64,000 nucleotides of DNA from Virgibacillus natechei (GTDB lineage: Bacteria; Bacillota; Bacilli; Bacillales; Amphibacillaceae): contig NZ_CP110224.1 of NCBI RefSeq assembly GCF_026013645.1, forward strand, positions 3,038,001 to 3,102,000. The letters are read 5' to 3'. The position numbers and the translations under genes are program-made. The notes beneath the pieces are model-generated. The model was not told the origin of the DNA and did not search any database. It worked only from the letters and a program-made list of their open reading frames with translations. Positions 1 through 9,012 of this stretch are shown here, in pieces; position 1 is the first letter of the stretch, and each line of letters begins with the position of its first letter.

Positions 1-183
1 CTCTATTTGAGTAGCAACTCTTGATTTTATTTCATTCTCAATTGGTGTTAATAAGTCAACTTCGGTCTCTGAAGAAGATAAAGAAACAACTAACGAATAC
101 CTTATCCTACTATCCCATTTCTTAAAAGAATGGCGTTCTCTCCACCATCCAATTACCGAATAGATTCCAATTGCTCTTCTCAT
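1..183 (-). CDS. hypothetical protein, N-terminal part only
   Basis: An open frame starts with ATG at 183 (reverse strand) and runs off the left edge of the window after about 61 codons. It begins MRRAIGIYSVIGWWRERHS and is rich in charged residues. It lies just downstream of the sugar kinase on the same strand, about 50 bases away, so it may share its transcript. I do not recognise the family, and the function is unknown. Confidence 0.4.
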   Translation of the reverse strand, partial: MRRAIGIYSVIGWWRERHSFKKWDSRIRYSLVVSLSSSETEVDLLTPIENEIKSRVATQIE

Positions 184-233
184 TATCTTCTCTGCATTGT
201 TAAATCAAAATAATAGATCCCACCAACACTAGC

Positions 234-1727
234 TTAGTCATAAATTCCTTTTAAATTAGGATACAACTTCAAATACTGTTGATAGGTTCCTTCATAAACC
301 TCATGTTTTACCATATCAGGCTCATACATCTCAGCTTCTACAGGTACTAAAAATTGTTTAGAAAAGTCATTATAACTTTCAGACCACCCAAGACTTACAA
401 AGGCAGAAGAAGAGATACCTAATGCGGGCATATATTCACTGTCTATTGGCACTCTTACTGGGCGACCTATAACATCTGCTAATATCTGACACCAAGCGGA
501 GCTTTTTGAACCCCCTCCAATTAATGTTAGTAGACCTTCACTCCCTTGATTTGTGATTAGATCAATTAACTGCTTGTATGAATAACATATCCCTTCTATA
601 ACAGCTCTAGCCATATCACTTTTCTTCGTTTTTGGTCCGATTCCCCAGAATGCACCTTTTGCATCCGTATCACTAACTGGACACCTCTCCCCATTTAAAT
701 AAGGAAGAAATAATAAACCGTTGCTACCAGCCGGAATGGTTTCTACTAATGCGTCGAATTCCTCGTACTTATTATCCGTCCCCTCATTTGCAAACGTCTC
801 CACAGCCCATTTATGCACATTTCCTGCATTCAGTACTGGTGCAATGCTGATATTCAAACTTTCCGGGAGATGGGCCAAATTAAAAATAGTATTGATCCCT
901 TTGTTTTGCTTATTACTATCCTGTACAATAGCTGCCCATCCGGTAGTCCCAATATAAAAATAGGTGTCTCCATGATTAACCGCTGCTGCCCCCATAGTGG
1001 AGGCACCTGCATCTCCACTTCCACACAAAACAGGTGTAGACTCTAATAATCCAGTTTCTTCCGCAGCTGCTTTTGAGACATAACCGACTATTTCTTCTGA
1101 ACTGTATACCTTAGGTAATTGGTTTCCGCTCAATCCGAATGTTTCTAAGATTTCTGGAATCCAATCTCGAGTATTTAAGCTCATCATTCCTGTCGTTGTA
1201 GCAGTTGTTGGATCCGTAACAAAAGCATTTGTCAATTTGTAAACAGCATAATCCTTCGAACTAAAAACAAAGCATTGTGTCTCATCAAAGACCTCTACAT
1301 TGTTTTCTTTTAACCAAAGCAACTTAGCTAGAGGGGTTGATGAACGAATTGTATTTCCAGTTTTATCGTGAATAGTCGGCAGCTTTTTCATGATATACGC
1401 TGCCTCTTGCTCAGAACGGGTATCTGAATATAGGATGGCTCTTTGATTTGGGTACGTTGATGAAATTGAAATAACATCTTCCATTTGGCCAGAAAATGTA
1501 AGGGTAACAATTTGTTTTGGATTTAATTTTAATTCCGACCACCATTTTTGGGTAATCTCCTTAACCCCTTGCCACCAATCAGTAGGGCTTTGTTCAATTT
1601 CTCCATTTTCGCCATAATAGGTATCTAATAATATACTATACTCACCTATAATAGTAGCCTGATTGTTCACTAAAACCCCTTTAATAGCCGTCGTGCCTAT
1701 ATCAAAAGCACCAACATATTCCTCCAT
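234..1727 (-). CDS. FGGY-family carbohydrate kinase (gluconokinase/xylulokinase type)
   Basis: Predicted cytoplasmic ATP-dependent sugar kinase of about 497 residues, the usual FGGY length. The N-terminal phosphate-binding motif FDIGTTAIKG is near residues 8-17. The second domain shows GSGDAGASTMG and YIGTTGW, and the ATP-binding motif IGGGSKSSAW is near residue 403. Family members phosphorylate gluconate, xylulose or similar sugars; the exact substrate cannot be read here. I prefer ATG at 1727 over the GTG at 1733: AGGTGG lies 7 bases before this ATG, while the GTG overlaps the ribosome site. The upstream small ORF ends at 1730, so the two genes are nearly contiguous and probably translationally coupled. 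Confidence 0.85.
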   Translation of the reverse strand: MEEYVGAFDIGTTAIKGVLVNNQATIIGEYSILLDTYYGENGEIEQSPTDWWQGVKEITQKWWSELKLNPKQIVTLTFSGQMEDVISISSTYPNQRAILYSDTRSEQEAAYIMKKLPTIHDKTGNTIRSSTPLAKLLWLKENNVEVFDETQCFVFSSKDYAVYKLTNAFVTDPTTATTTGMMSLNTRDWIPEILETFGLSGNQLPKVYSSEEIVGYVSKAAAEETGLLESTPVLCGSGDAGASTMGAAAVNHGDTYFYIGTTGWAAIVQDSNKQNKGINTIFNLAHLPESLNISIAPVLNAGNVHKWAVETFANEGTDNKYEEFDALVETIPAGSNGLLFLPYLNGERCPVSDTDAKGAFWGIGPKTKKSDMARAVIEGICYSYKQLIDLITNQGSEGLLTLIGGGSKSSAWCQILADVIGRPVRVPIDSEYMPALGISSSAFVSLGWSESYNDFSKQFLVPVEAEMYEPDMVKHEVYEGTYQQYLKLYPNLKGIYD

Positions 1728-1729
1728 AA

Positions 1730-1984
1730 TCACTCCACCTCCCCAATTTTTGCAGTTGTTAATTCTTGAATGAAACTCACTAGATCCTCATTCCTCCCTT
1801 TCTCTACAATACCACCAATTTTGCTTCCTACAACCATACCGTCATAATCTGATAAATAAACCTGCTTAGCTAAACTTCCAACTGATCGTACAACACCTAA
1901 ATGCACACCATTTAACACATGAAAATCTAATGCATACCCTTCTTTCCATTCACCTGTTAATTCAATTGGACTTATCCATTTCAT
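1730..1984 (-). CDS. small hypothetical protein upstream of the sugar kinase
   Basis: About 84 residues from ATG at 1984, preceded by GAGAG some 8 bases upstream. The first half (ISPIELTGEWKEGYALDFHV) resembles the start of a phosphoribosyltransferase-like (ComF-type) family found in bacilli, but the usual PRPP loop is absent and the rest is not recognised. It could be a truncated or diverged member. It ends 3 bases before the kinase start and is very likely cotranscribed with it. Confidence 0.5.
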   Translation of the reverse strand: MKWISPIELTGEWKEGYALDFHVLNGVHLGVVRSVGSLAKQVYLSDYDGMVVGSKIGGIVEKGRNEDLVSFIQELTTAKIGEVE

Positions 1985-2299
1985 TATTAGTTCTCTCAAT
2001 TTTAGCACAACACTGGTCATTCATATAACTTTAATTACGTATGTGGCCGAAATGAGTTTAATAGATAATTATGCCTGTATAATCATATTCTACATCCTTA
2101 GATAACCCTTTATTTTTGGTGAGTTCTGTTTATTCATTTCTCCTAGAAGGGCTGCGTACGTACAATTATAGCGAACGTTTAAGAGATCTTCGTATACACG
2201 TAGTGGATGTCTGCCCTCAGTTGCCTAGAGCTAATTGTTTAACAAACGTAACTCACTTTATTACAATAATAATGTCGCTAAAAAACGAGGAGGACAAAA

Positions 2300-3430
2300 A
2301 TGAACGCTAACTATAAAACATTATTAGAACCTTATCCATTATCAAATGACGTGGAATTAAAAAATAGAATAATCATGGCACCAATGACAAACTTTTCATC
2401 GAATCCGGATGGTTCCGTTACAGAAGCAGAAGTGAATTATTACGCACGGCGTTCGAAAGGCGTGGGGGCAGTAATTACAGCATGTGCCTATGTAACTCCT
2501 AGCGGGAAAGGGTTCCCAGGTGAATTCGGCAGTGACCGCGATGAGCTTATCCCCAGCCTAAGACAATTAGCCAGCGGGATTAAAAATCAGGGAGCCAAAG
2601 CCATTTTGCAGATTTTCCATGGGGGAAGAATGTGTGCCCCAGACCTTGTTCCAAATGGGGAAATTGTAAGTGCGAGCAATATTCCGGCTGAAAACGGCGC
2701 AACAGCTGGCGTGGAACCTCGTGCATTAACGGAAACTGAGATCAACGAAATCATTGAGGCATTTGGAGAGTCCACACGTCGGGCGATCGAAGCAGGTTTT
2801 GATGGGGTTGAAATTCACGGAGCAAATGGGTACCTCATCCAACAATTTTTCTCCCCTCACTCCAATCGCCGCGATGATCAGTTTGGAGGAAATGTGCAAG
2901 AACGCATGACATTTCCATTGGCGGTTGTTGATAAAGTGCAACAGGTTGTAAATGAACATGCAAAAGAGCCGTTCGTTGTTGGGTATCGTTTTTCACCGGA
3001 AGAACCGGAAACAACTGGCATTACGATGGGTGATACTCTCCAATTGGTCGATGTGTTAACGGAGAAGGGACTAGATTATCTGCATGTATCCCTAGGCGAA
3101 TTCTGGTCTAAAGCAAGAAGGAAAGCTGACACAACGAAGACACGTGTGGAGCTGCTTTTAGAAAAAATTCATAACCGCGTCCCATTAATCGGTGTAGGTT
3201 CCATCTATTCTGCTGATCAAGCGCGTGAAGCATTCCAGACCGGAGTCGCATTCCTAGCGCTTGGAAGAGAATTAATTATCGATCCAGACTGGGTACAAAA
3301 GATAGAAGCAGGAAAAGAAGATGAAATTAATACCTTAGTAGACGTCAACAAACAAGCGGAATTAGAGGTACCAGATCCATTATGGAAAGCTATTACAACT
3401 ACGCCAGGTTGGTTCCCAGGAGTGGAATAA
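2300..3430 (+). CDS. Old Yellow Enzyme family NADH:flavin oxidoreductase
   Basis: A 376-residue FMN-dependent TIM-barrel ene-reductase. Family hallmarks are visible: NRIIMAPMTNF at the FMN site (about residues 22-32), QIFHGGR (about 104-110), the substrate/FMN motif HGANGYLIQQFFSP near residues 173-186 and the phosphate-binding end IGVGSI. The length matches YqiG/NamA-type bacillary enzymes, which reduce activated C=C bonds or short enones; the native substrate is unknown. GAGGAGG lies 6 bases before the ATG. The gene stands alone and is followed by a strong terminator. Confidence 0.9.
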   Translation: MNANYKTLLEPYPLSNDVELKNRIIMAPMTNFSSNPDGSVTEAEVNYYARRSKGVGAVITACAYVTPSGKGFPGEFGSDRDELIPSLRQLASGIKNQGAKAILQIFHGGRMCAPDLVPNGEIVSASNIPAENGATAGVEPRALTETEINEIIEAFGESTRRAIEAGFDGVEIHGANGYLIQQFFSPHSNRRDDQFGGNVQERMTFPLAVVDKVQQVVNEHAKEPFVVGYRFSPEEPETTGITMGDTLQLVDVLTEKGLDYLHVSLGEFWSKARRKADTTKTRVELLLEKIHNRVPLIGVGSIYSADQAREAFQTGVAFLALGRELIIDPDWVQKIEAGKEDEINTLVDVNKQAELEVPDPLWKAITTTPGWFPGVE

Positions 3431-3453
3431 ACAGGAAGTAGTTGGATAAAAAG

Positions 3454-3503
3454 AAGCGCATGTATACCTGTTACTATAAGGTATACATGTGCTTTTATTT
3501 TCC
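3454..3503 (+). terminator. intrinsic terminator after the ene-reductase
   Basis: The arm AAGCGCATGTATACC pairs with GGTATACATGTGCTT (one G-T pair) around an 11-base loop, followed by TTATTTT. It sits 24 bases after the stop codon. Confidence 0.85.
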
Positions 3504-3579
3504 AAAGAAGGAAGCGCAAATAGCTTCCAATCTCAGCTGAATTTTCTTACCCTTCTCTTATCACTAGGCCAGATTCTCC

Positions 3580-4401
3580 TCAGTTCCCGGGATGGTCATA
3601 AACATACTCCGGAAAATCAGTGACGATACCGTCAACTTCGTGTTCTGCCAACCTATCTGCCTGTTCTTGTGATCTTACGGTATAGGCCCAGATTTCCATT
3701 TCGGCTGCATGAACGCGCTCAACCAGTTCATCTGTTACTGCATTCATATTCGGATTAAAATAATCTGCATAGCTGGCAAATGCTGCTAACTGCTCATCGG
3801 TAACGACTGCTGCCTGAAGCCCAAGCAGTACACCATGTGGAATATTTGGTACCAATTCTTTTGATGTTTGAACTGATTCATGATTAAACGATTGAATGAT
3901 AACTTTATTATTATTCGGTTTATGCATATTGCGTTCTATTAAAGCATCGGCAACTTTTTCCTCGATACCCGGATATAGCCCTGGTGATTTCAATTCAATC
4001 AAAATACCAATCTTTCCACGATAAGCATCAATGATTTCTTCAAAAGTCGGGATCTGTTCCCCCGCAAATTCCTCACCAAACCAGCTGCCAGCATCCAATT
4101 GCTGTATTTCTTCCAGCGTATAATCACCAACAGCGCCCGTTCCATTTGTGGTTCGGTTTACTGTAGTATCATGAATGGCAACCAATTCCCCATCCTTCGT
4201 CATTTGCACATCGATTTCAATGTAGTCAGCTTTCATCTCAAAAGCTTTGTCAAACGCAACCATCGTATTTTCAGGCGTATGCCCCGAAGCACCCCGATGT
4301 GCCACATTGGTAATCTCCTGCCCATTTGCAGCAAGTACAGGAACCGTGAACAGGCTCAAAAAAAGACTCGTCATGAAAAAAATAGAAAGAATACGCTTCA
4401 T
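3580..4401 (-). CDS. glpQ: glycerophosphodiester phosphodiesterase, secreted
   Basis: A 273-residue GDPD-family enzyme that splits glycerophosphodiesters into sn-glycerol 3-phosphate and an alcohol. Residues 1-24 form a classic signal peptide (hydrophobic core, then VLA cleavage site), so the enzyme acts outside the membrane. The catalytic histidine sits in AHRGASGHTPENT (about 33-45). The metal ligands are in YIEIDVQMTKDGELVAIHD (about 60-78), including the second catalytic His. The C-terminal WAYTV...DGIVTDFPE motif is also present. It is a single gene with no PhoR or GlpP site that I can identify. Confidence 0.9.
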   Translation of the reverse strand: MKRILSIFFMTSLFLSLFTVPVLAANGQEITNVAHRGASGHTPENTMVAFDKAFEMKADYIEIDVQMTKDGELVAIHDTTVNRTTNGTGAVGDYTLEEIQQLDAGSWFGEEFAGEQIPTFEEIIDAYRGKIGILIELKSPGLYPGIEEKVADALIERNMHKPNNNKVIIQSFNHESVQTSKELVPNIPHGVLLGLQAAVVTDEQLAAFASYADYFNPNMNAVTDELVERVHAAEMEIWAYTVRSQEQADRLAEHEVDGIVTDFPEYVYDHPGN

Positions 4402-4533
4402 AAATAAAATCTCCCTTCCTAGTAGTTACCTATTATTATAAAGAAAGACTATTAAGTTAGAGTGAAGAAAAAGATAAATCTATGTAAGGAAAACTACTAG
4501 GTTCGTAGGAAGCCGAAAGTCCCCTATCCCTTT

Positions 4534-4578
4534 TTAAAAGAACAAAAGAGGAATCAGGGAATCATTCCCCAGTTCCTC
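4534..4578 (-). terminator. hairpin terminator (leftward)
   Basis: GAGGAA/TTCCTC and inner GGGAAT/ATTCCC arms at 4549-4578 form an interrupted hairpin. Read leftward it is followed by a T-rich run (CTTTTGTTCTTTT). It lies directly after the end of the endonuclease relic on the same strand and was probably its terminator. Confidence 0.6.
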
Positions 4579-4579
4579 A

Positions 4580-4735
4580 TTAGCTCCTTACCTTCTGATT
4601 ATAATCCGCAAAGTCATGATACGTATAATTGCTCCTAATTGAATTGCAAACAGGTTCGCAGGTAAATAAATGATGCAGATCACCACGCATCGGCTCCTGT
4701 TCATTAAACCACGATTGTGGCATAACCGGGTGGTG
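4580..4735 (-). pseudogene. relic of an extracellular endonuclease I (C-terminal piece)
   Basis: The reverse strand encodes MPQSWFNEQEPMRGDLHHLF, then CEPVCNSIRSNYTYHDF. This is the conserved active-site block of the endonuclease I (EndA/BsnB-like, ββα-metal) family, normally HxVPQSxFxxxxPMRxDLHHLF. Only about 50 codons remain: upstream sequence ends at a repeat-like GGTGCCTGTCAC at 4729-4740, and the protein stops soon after the block. It is therefore a broken remnant, not a working nuclease. Confidence 0.7.
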
Positions 4736-4891
4736 CCTGTCACTGTTCCTCTGTTCGCTTTCCAGTGTCTGTATTGGTTCACCGCTCCCCTTCGTAACAA
4801 AATTACTTATTTTTTCCACATTTATCACGTATTCATTCCAATCTCTTTCTTTACTATGAGGGGGAAAGGGTATCAATGGCATCGAGAAGAA

Positions 4892-5524
4892 ATGAATGCT
4901 AACAATGACAAAAAAAGAAAGACGGTGAGTATATTGGAATTGTTAAGTATCAACGGGTTATGCCTCATCATTGGTGTCACAGAAAAAACGGCAAAAAATT
5001 GGATTGAGGAATTTAGTACTCATATCCCGAAAACGACAGAACTGGGTATGACCTATTATCACCCTGAAGCGATTGACACTTTAAAATTTATTAAAACATG
5101 TAAGAATAAAAACTATCAGACACCGAAAATTAGGGAAATGCTAGCAAATAATATTTCTCCTATCACAATGCAGAGAACGATAGAAGATGTACAACGGTCA
5201 CTAGAGCAAGAAAATTACAAGGAAAACCTTTTAACAGTGATGCAGACAATCGAAAAGACCATATCCAATGTCGCTGATCAGGAAAAATCGATAAAATCCT
5301 TACAAGAACAGTACTATGAACAAAACAAGCGAATCAAAGATGTGGACAAACAGGCAAAAGAAATAAATGATTTAAAACAAGAAATCAAAGCTTTAAAGCA
5401 AAAACTTACACCAGCAAAAGAATATGAAGAAAAAAAGGAATCTTTCGCAAAGCTTTTTAAACAACAAAAGGAGGATAACCATTGTTTCAACCAGATAATA
5501 ACAAAGCTAAACCAGGGGATCTAG
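4892..5524 (+). CDS. RacA/MerR-like DNA-binding coiled-coil protein
   Basis: About 210 residues from ATG at 4892. Residues 12-80 form a MerR-type winged helix-turn-helix (LELLSINGLCLIIGVTEKTA, then a predicted wing and a TLKFIKTCKNKNYQTPKIRE helix). Residues 95-200 are a long charged coiled coil. This architecture matches RacA, which anchors the chromosome origin at the cell pole during sporulation, and related MerR-like proteins. The start is uncertain: the best SD-like stretch (GGGGGAAAGGG) precedes an overlapping 8-codon ORF at 4876-4902, which could couple translation. The gene overlaps the DUF2187 gene by 43 bases. Confidence 0.65.
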   Translation: MNANNDKKRKTVSILELLSINGLCLIIGVTEKTAKNWIEEFSTHIPKTTELGMTYYHPEAIDTLKFIKTCKNKNYQTPKIREMLANNISPITMQRTIEDVQRSLEQENYKENLLTVMQTIEKTISNVADQEKSIKSLQEQYYEQNKRIKDVDKQAKEINDLKQEIKALKQKLTPAKEYEEKKESFAKLFKQQKEDNHCFNQIITKLNQGI

Positions 5525-5685
5525 TCGAATTTAAAAGAGAAGATTTGCTTCTAACGGGAAAGGTATTACCATCTAATTGTAAGAATAGTATTATCGTTGA
5601 AATATCATCAGAAAATGATCTGGAAGCCATTAATTACAGTCACCCTAACACGGTAGTATCCCATAAAAAATACAGGATTAGATAA
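5482..5685 (+). CDS. YkvS-like DUF2187 family protein
   Basis: A 67-residue protein with the DUF2187 pattern: PGDLVEFKREDLLLTGKV (a small β-barrel/KOW-like start), IIVEIS, then NTVVSHKKYRI at the C-terminus, as in B. subtilis YkvS. The function is unknown in the family. The TTG start is supported by AAGGAGG exactly 7 bases upstream. It overlaps the RacA-like gene, so the two form an operon ended by the terminator at 5684-5729. Confidence 0.75.
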   Translation: MFQPDNNKAKPGDLVEFKREDLLLTGKVLPSNCKNSIIVEISSENDLEAINYSHPNTVVSHKKYRIR

Positions 5686-5729
5686 CAAAAACCTTGAGAG
5701 GATATATCTTCTCAAGGTTTTTGTTATCT
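5684..5729 (+). terminator. strong bidirectional terminator
   Basis: AACAAAAACCTTGAGA and TCTCAAGGTTTTTGTT form a near-perfect hairpin around a short loop, immediately after the DUF2187 stop codon. Confidence 0.9.
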
Positions 5730-5878
5730 AAAGAAGCATGGGGGAGGTTCTCTCACTTCCACCTTTTTTTACCAGTCTATTAGTCTACTAGACAAGCGCC
5801 TTTTTTAACTATCACTCCTACAAACACCGCCATTCTCTCTTTAAATCTTCATAGCTTGAGAGTAAAGGAGGTGATAGA

Positions 5879-7207
5879 ATGTTAGGATTTTCCATGATTG
5901 AACTTACAAGAAACAATAGTAATAGATTTGACAAGGAAATGCGCCAAAGACTAGTCAATTTATATAAGCCCTTTCGCCGTACTCCTTGTTTTTTACACCG
6001 TCCACTAGAAAAGATGTTGAAAAAGTCGAAGAAGTATCCTGTAATCATTGAGTTTGAAGAAAATGAAGTCAATTTGGCATCAAAAAAAGTCCATGAACTG
6101 GTTAAGTCTGAATTCAGATCTAAGATAGCGCACGATTTTCACAGCACATGCAGCTGTTCAGCGGTTGTAACTGCGTCCACAATTGAAAAACTCATGAACG
6201 ACGGTGATTGTCACATTAAAAAGATATATTATGATCGAGAAGTCACTGCTTTGTTGGATGTTGCTTCTCCATCTATTCATGCCGATCAGGTGAATGAACA
6301 GGGTCTAACTGGAACGGATATCAATATTGCGGTCCTCGATACAGGCGTTCACCCGCACCAGGATTTAACACAATCAACGAACCGAATTATTGCCTTTAAA
6401 GATTTTGTTAACAACCAAACTGAACCTTATGACGATAATGGGCATGGAACGCATTGCGTGGGCGATGCGGCAGGTAACGGATTTTCATCAGACGGGAAAT
6501 ACCGCGGACCTGCTCCAGAAGCTGGTGTTATTGGCGTAAAGGTACTCGACAAGATGGGATCAGGATCTCTTTCCACGATTGTCTCTGGTATTCAATGGTG
6601 TATCGACAATAAAGAAGAGCACCAAATCGATGTAATTTCCTTATCTTTAGGAGCAACTGCTGATGAGTCTGACTGTAATGACCCACTTGTTCAAGCTGTA
6701 GAAGCAGCATGGGAAAGCGGTATTGTCGTTTGTGTAGCTGCCGGAAATTCGGGGCCTGATCAACGAACGATCGCTACCCCTGGCATCAGTTCAAGGGTCG
6801 TAACCGTCGGGGCAATCGATGATCAAAATACGATTGAGCGTTCAGATGACGAAATAGCACCTTTTTCAAGCCGTGGGCCTGCATGTGGGGTAGAAGCGAA
6901 GCCGGATTTATTAGCTCCAGGGGTAAACATTATTTCCCTTAGAGCTCCAGGATCTTTCCTAGACAAAACAAATAAGGCAAGTCTAGTCGAAAACGATTAT
7001 TTCTCTTTGTCAGGGACATCAATGGCGACACCGATCTGTGCTGGAGTAGCTGCTCTTGTTCTTCAGGCTTATCCAGAATATACCCCTGATCAGGTGAAGC
7101 AACAACTGCTTCAAAGTGCGAGCGATTTAGGATTGCCGCCGTATGATCAAGGCTCGGGATATTTGGATGCTGCAGAAGCTGTCCCATTAGATGACAGCGG
7201 ACAATAA
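5879..7207 (+). CDS. aprX: subtilisin-family serine protease AprX
   Basis: A 442-residue S8 protease, the same length as B. subtilis AprX. The catalytic triad is visible: Asp154 in VLDTGVHPH, His192 in NGHGTHCVG and Ser381 in SGTSMATPICAG, with oxyanion Asn290 in AAGNSGP. There is no signal peptide; the N-terminal about 130 residues are the AprX-type propeptide-like region, consistent with an intracellular enzyme active in stationary phase. AAAGGAGG precedes the ATG. It is followed after about 160 bases by a cell-wall hydrolase on the same strand. Confidence 0.92.
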   Translation: MLGFSMIELTRNNSNRFDKEMRQRLVNLYKPFRRTPCFLHRPLEKMLKKSKKYPVIIEFEENEVNLASKKVHELVKSEFRSKIAHDFHSTCSCSAVVTASTIEKLMNDGDCHIKKIYYDREVTALLDVASPSIHADQVNEQGLTGTDINIAVLDTGVHPHQDLTQSTNRIIAFKDFVNNQTEPYDDNGHGTHCVGDAAGNGFSSDGKYRGPAPEAGVIGVKVLDKMGSGSLSTIVSGIQWCIDNKEEHQIDVISLSLGATADESDCNDPLVQAVEAAWESGIVVCVAAGNSGPDQRTIATPGISSRVVTVGAIDDQNTIERSDDEIAPFSSRGPACGVEAKPDLLAPGVNIISLRAPGSFLDKTNKASLVENDYFSLSGTSMATPICAGVAALVLQAYPEYTPDQVKQQLLQSASDLGLPPYDQGSGYLDAAEAVPLDDSGQ

Positions 7208-7274
7208 GGTTAAGCTGGCTCCACTTTAGTTCAATACAAGAAAAACCTATAGGTCAAACGAGAAAGGAGGTGTT

Positions 7275-7316
7275 GTGTTCACAAAACAAAACCGGACAGC
7301 AAAACCAGGCTATTAA
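7275..7316 (+). CDS. possible 13-codon leader peptide
   Basis: AAAGGAGG (7264-7270) is followed by GTG at 7275 and a 13-codon frame (VFTKQNRTAKPGY) before TAA. The ribosome site is good but the spacing to GTG is short. It lies 49 bases upstream of the cell-wall hydrolase. It may be a leader peptide or chance. Confidence 0.2.
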   Translation: MFTKQNRTAKPGY

Positions 7317-7365
7317 TAATTTTGCATGTGTTAGGAAAAAATAAAAAATAAAAGAGGGAGATTTA

Positions 7366-8697
7366 TTGTTTAAATTATATTTAGATCCAGGGCATGGCGG
7401 TTCTGATTCAGGTGCTACCGGAAACGGCCTACAGGAGAAAAACATTGTACTCGATATCGCGTTACGTATCCGGGACATTCTAAACAATGAATATAATAAC
7501 ATTGAAGTGAATATGAGCAGAACAACGGACACCTATGTAAGTTTAGATCAACGGACCAATGAAGCTAATTCCTGGAACGCAGACTATTTTCTATCCGTTC
7601 ACTGCAATGCTTTTAATGGTTCGGCACAGGGGTATGAGGATTATATTTATAGTGGATTATCTGACTCCTCCCCTACTGCTCAATACCGGGATATCATGCA
7701 TGATGAAATCATAGCTGTGAATGAATTAACCAACCGTGGGAAGAAAAAGGCAAATTTCCACGTGTTGAGGGAATCCTTTATGTCTGCTCTTTTAACGGAA
7801 AATGGTTTTATTGATCATTCAGGTGATTCAGCGAAATTGGCTGATGCCACATATCGTCAACAAGTCGCCCGTGGTCATGTAAATGGTCTGGAACGTGCCT
7901 TTAACCTTGAAAAATCAGCATCGGATACACTGTATAAGGTGATTGCCGGCTCTTTCCAGGACAGAGAAAATGCAGAAGAAAGAGTAGCTTACCTTGATTC
8001 CAATGGTATCCCATCTTTTTTACATGAAACCACGATAACTGGTGACACATGGTATCGCGTTCAGGCAGGCGCTTATAGTAGTCGAAGTAATGCAGAAGAA
8101 CGCCTTACAGCAGTGAAAGAGTTAGGGATTGAAGATGCGTATATTTTAGAGGATCAAGGTGAGTCTGAAGTGACGGGGTATGCGATCGCAGGTTCTGTAG
8201 TTCTATCTCCACAACAAATGGATCAGTTTGTTCGAACCGTTAATCCTGATGCCCCCGCGTTAGGAACCTATTATTTAACCTTTGGCCAATATTATGGTCT
8301 TAGGGGCGATGTCACATTTGCTCAAGCCCTTCATGAAACGGATTATTTCCGCTTTACGGGTGTAGTCGACGAGGAACAAAATAATTTTGCGGGAATTGGT
8401 GCTACAGGCCCAGATAACCCAGGAGCAAGTTTTGATACACCGGAAGATGGGGTCCTGGCACATATTCAGCATTTGTATGCTTATGCTTCTACTGAATCAT
8501 TACCAGACCAGTACCCTTTAGTTGATCCTCGTTTTGACCTTGTTGAGCGAGGAAGTGCAGTGATATGGGTAGATTTAAATGGAAAGTGGGCAGTTCCCGG
8601 TGATCAATATGCCCAAATGATTTTAGGTCTATATGAAAACATCGTGAACACAAGTATAGATCAATTACAGAATATCCTTGAACAAATAAGTATCTAA
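7366..8697 (+). CDS. N-acetylmuramoyl-L-alanine amidase with SPOR repeats and glucosaminidase domain
   Basis: A 443-residue peptidoglycan hydrolase with three parts. Residues 1-180 are an Amidase_3 domain with zinc ligands His10 (LDPGHGG), Glu24 and His79 (SVHCN) and catalytic Glu145 (LLTENGF). Residues 188-262 hold two SPOR-type repeats (YKVIAGSF, YRVQAGAY), which bind denuded glycan. Residues 270-430 resemble a GH73 endo-β-N-acetylglucosaminidase with candidate catalytic Glu324 in ALHETDYF and FAGIGATG. Together they would cut both peptide and glycan bonds. No signal peptide is seen, as in mother-cell CwlC-type amidases released by lysis. TTG start with GAGGGAG 5-6 bases upstream. Confidence 0.88.
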   Translation: MFKLYLDPGHGGSDSGATGNGLQEKNIVLDIALRIRDILNNEYNNIEVNMSRTTDTYVSLDQRTNEANSWNADYFLSVHCNAFNGSAQGYEDYIYSGLSDSSPTAQYRDIMHDEIIAVNELTNRGKKKANFHVLRESFMSALLTENGFIDHSGDSAKLADATYRQQVARGHVNGLERAFNLEKSASDTLYKVIAGSFQDRENAEERVAYLDSNGIPSFLHETTITGDTWYRVQAGAYSSRSNAEERLTAVKELGIEDAYILEDQGESEVTGYAIAGSVVLSPQQMDQFVRTVNPDAPALGTYYLTFGQYYGLRGDVTFAQALHETDYFRFTGVVDEEQNNFAGIGATGPDNPGASFDTPEDGVLAHIQHLYAYASTESLPDQYPLVDPRFDLVERGSAVIWVDLNGKWAVPGDQYAQMILGLYENIVNTSIDQLQNILEQISI

Positions 8698-8843
8698 ACG
8701 GAAAAACCCCGAAAATCCTTTATAATCGATAGAAATTTGAGGTTTTTCTATCCATATTTTTCATGCGCATAAGATAAAATGTGATAGACGATCGTTGAAA
8801 CCTTTATCTTGTAGAAAATCGCTAAACTATAAAATAGTTGTTG

Positions 8844-8890
8844 TTTTAAACCCTATAAAATAATATAATATTATTTTATAGGGTTTAAAA
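8844..8890. repeat. 47-bp perfect palindrome
   Basis: The two arms, TTTTAAACCCTATAAAATAA plus TAT and its exact complement, are 23 bases each with one central A at 8867 and no mismatch. There is no T-run after it on either strand, so it is not a typical terminator. It lies between a cell-wall hydrolase and an amidohydrolase. It may be an operator, a cruciform-forming site or a recombination site. Confidence 0.85.
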
Positions 8891-8967
8891 AATTGTGATG
8901 CGAGAAGATGATGTTCAAAGGAAATCATGAATGAAGTTTTACTTTCTTAGTAGGACAACAGATTGAT

Positions 8968-8981
8968 TGTAAGCGTTACCT
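8968..8981 (+). promoter_or_regulatory. cre-like catabolite-control site
   Basis: TGTAAGCGTTACCT matches the CcpA cre consensus TGWAARCGYTWWCA at 12 of 14 positions. It lies 32 bases upstream of the amidohydrolase start, where binding would repress transcription in the presence of preferred sugars. Confidence 0.4.
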
Positions 8982-9012
8982 AATCGTTCTGAGTTTTGGA
9001 GGGAATTAATAG

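Noticed and set aside
2116-2310. 64-codon forward frame upstream of the ene-reductase
   Set aside because: Overlaps the next gene's ribosome site and shows no recognisable composition.
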